A stretch of DNA of 64,000 nt from Crossaster papposus (taxonomy: Eukaryota > Echinodermata > Asteroidea > Velatida > Solasteridae): positions 868,001 to 932,000 of the forward strand of contig JBAIAA010000604.1 in NCBI GenBank assembly GCA_037893245.1, read 5' to 3'. The notes beneath the pieces were generated by a model. It was given only the letters and a program-made list of their open reading frames with translations, was not told the DNA's origin and did not search any database. How positions within the stretch are numbered: the first letter of the stretch is position 1; each line of letters starts with the position of its first letter. This document shows, piece by piece, positions 58,305-64,000 of this stretch. A program made the position numbers and the translations under genes.

Positions 58305-59760
58305 TATGTGGCCGTAAACGGAATCACATGTTGATAGCGATGATGAACTCAGAGTAATAGGTGGAAATCCGACTGTAATTAGGCCAAAATTTTAAATACT
58401 TCCAAACAAGGTTGATTCTATCCGTAGTGTAGCACTGTGTGTATGCGCAGACGTATCGCATGTCGCCCATACCAGTTGATCACAAAAGCATGAAAAGCAT
58501 TCAAGGTGGCGTTCGTGTATTGTGTGGTGTTCCCTGTATGCCTTACGCCCTTCATTTTGCATGCATGGCAAACTTTCCTTTCTTTTGGTTTCTGTTGGGA
58601 GCTGCATGACTAAACCTTCAGGTCAAAACACCGCCTGCACACATTGTGCAACACAAACAGGCAGGCTTACACATACCAACTACGTCACTCGGGAAAGCTA
58701 TTGACGTATTTTTAGCACTGAGAGTCGCGATACTGTGTCTAGCTCTCATCCTTGACCGAATAGTTTATTTTGGCAAACACCACTGGTACTCCGGCAGCCA
58801 AATCCCGATTTTTAACGGAACCTTGCACTGGAGGAAAAACAAAAATGTTTTTGCAGATCCCTGCTCTGTCAAACCTTGTCTTATCAGAATGTGAATGATG
58901 ACCGCTTTGGAAGTTTGAGCATTGCTTTGGAAGTTTGAGCATTTTGAGATATTCGAGAACTGTTGACTTCATTACTTTGTCATGAAAAGCAAGTAATGTG
59001 CACAAAATATTGGTGGCGCTGTTCAAAAAAATCATTAACATTTTATAACTTGTTCTTTTGGGACGAATAAATATTTAAAAGCAATCATTTACAAGTGAAA
59101 TAAAATCGTTTTCCAAAATTATTTTGTTTTTAAAACATTGAAGTGTATTCAAGAAACCAAATTATTGCTCAATGTAAGATTTTTTTTTTAGAAAAGCCCA
59201 AGCATGGCAACTTCGAATAAACTGGAACCGTTTGACAAACTATATGACCATGTACATTATGTAGCCTGGGTACTAAACATGTTTAAAACACATTACAATC
59301 AACGTGTTCATCGTACGCGTAAACAGGAGACACTCGCATCTGTACGTATTATTGTTTGAACGCCGTTAAATGTTGTTAAGATAAAGTAATGCAACAGTTC
59401 TTAGAAATATGTTTATTAGATCATGTAGTAAGACAAAGAGGCTATGTTTTCAGCAGTTAATTTTGTGAGGATGCCTGTGAATTAAGGGTGTGAAAAAGAT
59501 GTCCCGTTTGGCCTAGTTGTCGTGGTATATTCATCGCTCTATGACTCTACACAACTGTTGCAAGACTAGTACCATCTTTACGGCCAAAATATTAATGTCT
59601 GCTGGTCTAATTGCATTGTGAATTATTTTTTGTTAGTAAAATCTCACTCACATGACATAATCAGAGGAGTGTCTCTTTTTGGTGGAAATACTAGTATAAA
59701 CCCTAAATGTCGTTCTGGATCCAGCGTATACTGTATTATTTTGTTATTATTATTATAATT
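58305..59760. other. 5' flank of the minus-strand SEA gene
   Basis: This should hold the SEA gene's promoter and 5' UTR; no TATA box or CpG island stands out. A 20-base direct repeat GCTTTGGAAGTTTGAGCATT occurs twice at 58904-58943. No exon was recognised. Confidence 0.4.
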
Positions 59761-59769
59761 ATATATTTC

Positions 59770-60033
59770 TGGTAATGAAATAAAGGGTCCCTCAAAAGCG
59801 CCAAAGGCACTGTAGCTCGCAAGCCTGAAGAAACCTGTAGAGAAAAGACAATAAAAAGAAGGTACAGTTTTAGAGGTGGGAGGGAAACCCCAGAATAATA
59901 TTCTGGGGAAAACCCACGGAGTCAGGCAGGGACTACAAACTCAATCCACATAATATTGGCCCAGGCCGGATTTGAACCCGGGTCATATAGTGGTGGAAGG
60001 CGAGGAAAGAACCGCTACGCCAACCTGACTCCC
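59770..60033 (-). repeat. tRNA-derived SINE, reverse copy
   Basis: Reverse strand reads GTTGGCGTAGCGGTTC (A box) and GGGTTCAAATCCGGCC (B box), then CCAATATTATGTGGATTG and CCGTGGGTTTTCCCC. Same family as 45918-46170. Confidence 0.85.
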
Positions 60034-60477
60034 CATATGTACTGTATGGTTACCATGGACACAAAACAAACCAGCTAGGAAATCAAGTGAGTATTGAAAT
60101 CACTTTGGGCAAACACTCAATCACAATTAAGTTTTACCTTGTTTATAACAACAAAATACGCCTACGTTGATAATGGCAACAAACAAACAATAATAGGCTT
60201 TTGATTAAAAGAGTATTGTTTCTCACAATAATTGGGTCTACGTCAAAATGCTTTCTTACTAAAAAATTTGGAGATTTCCTTAAATTTGTTTAAGTCTTTC
60301 ACGTTATAGGCAACTCTTCATCTACCTTTTAACCCAATTTACGGACACCTCGTTTTTTCCCGTTTTTGTTTGCTGGGCTAAATATCACAATGTTTTCATT
60401 GTTCACGTGATTTTCCATAAGGTTTTAATATGGTAACTGTACCAGTAAGCAACTTGGTAAATGTTAAGCTCATCAAT

Positions 60478-60662
60478 GCCGTCCGGCAATCGTAATTTTT
60501 CTTTAATTACATGATATCTAACAATACAGGATGTATAGCGCAATCATTTTGCTGGATGCCTACACTTAATCATTATTTAATATTAAATAAGAAAGATATT
60601 TCTAAATAACTCTGTAGTAACAAATATCGATATCTGCAAATGGTGTATCCTAACTTTAAGTC
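60478..60662 (-). repeat. MITE family C, partial copy
   Basis: Runs from GCCGTCCGGCAATCG to GATATCTGCAAATGGTGTAT-CCTA, matching half of 16291-16677. Confidence 0.7.
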
Positions 60663-60679
60663 AGGAACAGGGCAGTTTC

Positions 60680-61165
60680 GGGGCCGTATCGTAAGTCCGA
60701 CGCCTCATAAGTTCGAAATTTCGGAATTATGAGGCGTCAGATTTATGAGGCATCGGACTTTTAATAATAGTATTCGGCCTCATAGCTCCGACACCTCATA
60801 AGTCTGACGCATCATAAGTCCGACGTCGGACAAACGAGGCGTCGGACCTATGAAGTGTCGGTTATATGGCCCAAATGTTCATTTGTTTAAGGCAAGAGCG
60901 AGCTTAGTCAGAAGTCCAAAACAAATGCATGCCCTTCCCCTGTGTTGAGGGACGTACTTGCGTCGGACCTCCATTTTCCCGGACTTTTGATGCGTCGGAT
61001 TTATGAACCGACGTTCAAGTAAATTGTCGGACTTGTGAGACGTTTGGCCTATGGGGCATTGGACCAATGGGATGTTAGACCTGTGGGGCGTTGGACTTAT
61101 GGGGCTTTATTTGGTTGGGGGTGATGTTTTGTCAGACTTGTGAGGCGTCGGACTTATACGAGCGG
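60680..61165. repeat. Word-built element: GTCCGACGCCTCATAAG repeats
   Basis: Words such as GTCCGACGCCTCATAAGT, GAGGCGTCGGACTTATG and GGGCGTTGGACTTATGGGG recur in both orientations over about 480 bases. No terminal repeat was fixed. Confidence 0.65.
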
Positions 61166-61309
61166 ACCCCGCATTTTCTACAGCAGCTCAAGATCAGCGC
61201 GTGTGGTCTCTACTTTCACCTCCTGGGTGAAAAAGGCAATTGTAGTACAAGTGTCTTGCACAAGGACACAGGTACCGTGTTCATACCATTTTACAAACCC
61301 AAATACCAC

Positions 61310-61455
61310 CGCCAGGGGCGTAGCGAGGACATTTTCATTGGGGGGGTTATAAAAGTGAATTTGCCGAATCAGAGCTGAGCGAGCGCGAAGCCATTTACGG
61401 CGTGGTGTCCGGGGCCCGCTTAAAGGCCCCGGGGAAAACATGATTGTAGATGCTC
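61310..61455 (+). repeat. GGGGCGTAGCGAGG dispersed-repeat end
   Basis: CCAGGGGCGTAGCGAGGACAT followed by GGGGGGGTTATAAAAG is a widespread terminal motif of deuterostome interspersed repeats; a degraded counterpart lies near 26310. No ORF is supported. Confidence 0.4.
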
Positions 61456-61977
61456 TGTGGTGCAATCTAAGGCATGTCCTGGCTACTTTCCACTGAATCT
61501 TTGAATCAAATTTGCCCCCAAAAAATTATTGCATTATTTAAACAAAAACGCTACCGGCGACAAAAATAGATCATATGACGCACTAAACTGTGTACATGTA
61601 TAGCTATTTGTAGTTGATGCAAAAGATGCAACTCAAATGGGGTATGAAACTAAACAAATCTGTGGTTCGAATTCTGCTGTAGGTCTTCTCGTTTTTCCTT
61701 CTCAAATTGAAAGTTTTAATTTTAATTTAAGAGGGAAAAGAGACCTAGAACCTAAGTGTTGTACAGTGACCAATGCAACTACCGAGTTATTTATAAAAAC
61801 TGCTTCACCTGTCTACGGGGGGAAATAGGAAGTCATTATAAATTATTCCGAGTGGCGGTTCTTGTATTTTTCAAGGCACTTAGGTAACTAACCTGGTTTT
61901 CCTTCAGCCTTGCTATATGGTTAAAATAATCCACAAGAACATTTGGCGAAGAAAACAAAATAAACGTTTACGGTACG

Positions 61978-62048
61978 GTAGCCGGATTCGAACCATATAC
62001 CTTTCGATCAATATATTACCTCTCTACCAACCAGGCTATTGTCGAGTT
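61978..62048 (-). repeat. tRNA-like remnant
   Basis: Reverse strand has CCTGGTTGGTAGAGAGG (A box) and GGTTCGAATCCGGC (B box) at tRNA spacing, but the T-stem and anticodon stem do not pair well. Probably a pseudo-tRNA or SINE head. Confidence 0.35.
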
Positions 62049-62599
62049 GGTTGAGGACAGCCATTTTTTACAGTTATTTAATGTATATGGGTTGCATTGG
62101 GGTTTTCTTTCTCATGATTCACGCACAACCAACCAGCTGCTGGGAAAAAAACTACCGCGAACTGCTACAGGGGGCTAGTTATTACGCATAGACCATGGGA
62201 CGAGTGCGATTATTGTGTTCGTTCGTGATCCCCATTTTGGTACAAAATGAAAACATCGAAGTTCATTCAAGTTGTTGTTGCTAAATACAAAAATGACTGT
62301 TCATTTTTGCAAAAGTGGCACTTTTGGTGTATTTTTGGCGAAAATATGGACCGATTTTTTTTTTTTTTTTTAAACTTGCCGTTACTTGAACCTAGGCTTT
62401 GGCCCGTGTTTGGCTCCAGCGTAATTGCCGAACTGCATAACTGAAGCCAAAACTGAAACACAGTTTCATTTAACAAAACGGCACTCATGTGACTAAACCT
62501 AAATTGTGACCAATCGGAAATACTGTGTTATGAGTTTCTGTCGGCATCCAATCAGCGCTATCGCTACGCACAGTTTCTGACCCGGTGTACAGCAATCCA

Positions 62600-62990
62600 A
62601 CATGGCGGCTTCTAAAGACGACACCGAGCCTTTATTTACGTGCATTTTGCACCGTAATCTAGAGCCAAAGGCAGGGTTTCACCTTTTTCTATTCAAAGCT
62701 GGTCTCGGTTCCTCGAGTTTGCTGACAAATTGAAGAGTTTGAAGGGAAAACAGTCAGATATAGCGAGATAATTTCTGGCCAAACATGACTCCGTGTTGCA
62801 GAGAGCGGATGGGTTTGCATCGGCAGGCGGACCACCGAAACCTTGCTACGCCCGGTTTACGGACATCAATAAGATAGAGCAAGTCATGCTGTCCAAGAGA
62901 AACGACAAAGGGAAATCTTTGGAACCGGTAGATGTTGCAGTAACGTTCAGGCCTAGCCCATCATATTTGTTGTCTGTTGTCGAATGAATG
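62600..62990 (+). pseudogene. Decayed N-terminal part of a repetitive transposon-type protein
   Basis: ATG at 62600 opens MAASKDDTEPLFTCILHRNL and soon shifts frame to RFLEFADKLKSLKGKQSDIA, meets a TAA, then continues LQRADGFASAGGPPKPCYAR and FTDINKIEQVMLSKRNDKG to a stop at 62985-62987. C-Y-x-x-F-T-D-x-x-K-I is common near the N-terminus of repetitive proteins like the one at 18423-21245. The promoter-like CATGGCGGC context and broken frame suggest a dead copy. Family assignment is tentative. Confidence 0.4.
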
Positions 62991-63239
62991 CGCATGATTC
63001 TGCCTCCACTTTAGCACTTTAGACTTCAATCAGGGCGATATAACACCTCGGTGTTTGTTTGTGGTTCCGAAAAAATGTTGATGCTCTTAAATGACATTTA
63101 CGATAACAGGCCATATTCTCTTAACTATGATATTGACCTTATATACGGGGCCACACATTCGAACACGCTTTATGTTATTATAGTTCTGTACATTGTACCT
63201 CTTTCTTTTGTCATTTGTCAATGTAGAATATGTTATGGA

Positions 63240-63560
63240 ATGAATGTGTTGTCGGTGCTGTGCATGTTGTCGGGGGTCATACTAATAACCGACAACACGC
63301 ACAGCACCGACAACACATCAAAAACATTTGATAGTGACCAAAGAGGAAGAGAACTATAATAATACAATACAAAAAGTCAAAAGATTGTCATTCAACTCGA
63401 GGTTGCAATTAATTTTTAAAATGGATATCTTTTTTCACGCGAATTTTTTTCTATATCCAGCATGAACGTTGGCCGCTATTTTGCCTTCTGGCTGAAGTTT
63501 GACATTATGCACGAGTCTATCAGATGTGGTTGTAGCTGCTACCATAGACTCGTGCATAAT
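63240..63560. repeat. Two strong hairpins
   Basis: First: TGTGTTGTCGGTGCTGTGC at 63247 on is mirrored at 63291-63322 (GCACAGCACCGACAACACA). Second: CATTATGCACGAGTCTAT (63503-63520) is mirrored by ATAGACTCGTGCATAAT (63544-63560). Neither overlaps an open frame of note. Confidence 0.85.
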
Positions 63561-63799
63561 TTCAAGCCGCAGCCAAGTAATCCGGACACAGCCTACAGCA
63601 ACTCTGCGTGCTAATTTAATAAATGAAATTGTTGGATTCACGACAACTTAGCTACACATACATGTAGCTCGTCAAATCTCGTTTATGTCAAATTACGTGT
63701 AGGCCTACTTAAATTTAGCCAGCTCTGGCTAAGTACATGTATACACCTATCTTTTATCCCCTTTTTTATCAAGGGGGGGGGGGGGTGCGTTTGTATTGA

Positions 63800-63977
63800 C
63801 CGGCAATCGTGGTCGTCGGACAAAAGAATTGGGAGTCAAACAATGGGTCCACGATTGACAAAACGTCCACGATCTTTTCCCGTGTACAAATCCTATGGCG
63901 ATCATCAAAAAACGTTAGAGTATAAACAAAAGAGGGAAGACGGTCGGACAATACCCCGTCCACGATCGAAGGCCTTT
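63800..63977 (+). repeat. MITE family A, near-complete copy
   Basis: Nearly identical to 40257-40423 from CCGGCAATCGTGGTCGTCGG through CGGTCGGACAATACCCCGTC. A poly-G run precedes it at 63774-63785. Confidence 0.85.
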
Positions 63978-64000
63978 ACACACTTGCGTGTGTTTGAGAA

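Overview
This is nuclear DNA from an animal. Coding sequence is split into short exons by GT-AG introns, exons sit in AT-rich intronic and intergenic DNA, and most of the window is dispersed repeats, many of them small palindromic elements. The domain set (WAP, VWC, SEA, KASH, a CYFIP-like exon), the frequent gtacatgta words, the poly-C/poly-G tracts and the tRNA-derived SINEs suggest a marine invertebrate, probably a deuterostome such as an echinoderm. That assignment is inference, because nothing here names the species.

Layout. 1.5-10.8 kb, + strand: the 3' part of a multi-exon gene for a secreted or surface protein (Cys-rich repeat, WAP, Cys-rich repeat, VWC-like, SEA domain with the GSVVV autocleavage motif, GPI-like hydrophobic tail). 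11-15 kb: intergenic repeats and a decayed Ty3/Gypsy integrase. 15.3-15.5 kb: a CpG-rich stretch with a possible first exon. 17.1-23.0 kb: a 5.9-kb palindromic transposon whose arms are built from about 165-bp tandem repeats; a second 2.0-kb transposon is nested inside it with a 5-bp target duplication. 23.7-25.8 kb: an uninterrupted 714-codon reading frame ending in a membrane segment and -PPPT, the signature of a KASH (LINC-complex) protein. 27-33.6 kb: dense mobile DNA, including a complete short Helitron, a 17-bp tandem array and several elements built from one short word repeated in both orientations. 34.7-35.9 kb, - strand: a two-exon sulfotransferase-like gene. 36.6-37.6 kb, - strand: a small exon pair with an in-frame TGA. 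38.3-39.3 kb, - strand: a CYFIP-like exon with a frameshift. 44.3-58.3 kb, - strand: a second SEA-domain gene (signal peptide, SEA, one membrane span, tyrosine-rich tail) whose introns are filled with nested MITEs and a LINE reverse-transcriptase remnant. 58.3-64 kb: repeats, a SINE, a decayed transposon ORF and strong hairpins.

The two SEA genes are on opposite strands, but their SEA domains have the same exon count, similar exon sizes and the same intron phases (2, 0, 0), so they probably share ancestry. One keeps the GSVVV cleavage motif and a GPI-like end; the other lacks the motif and has a signalling-type tail. The KASH-like ORF and the SEA/tail gene are the best candidates for undescribed proteins. 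The word-built elements, several next to TTAA, are the most unusual non-coding structure.
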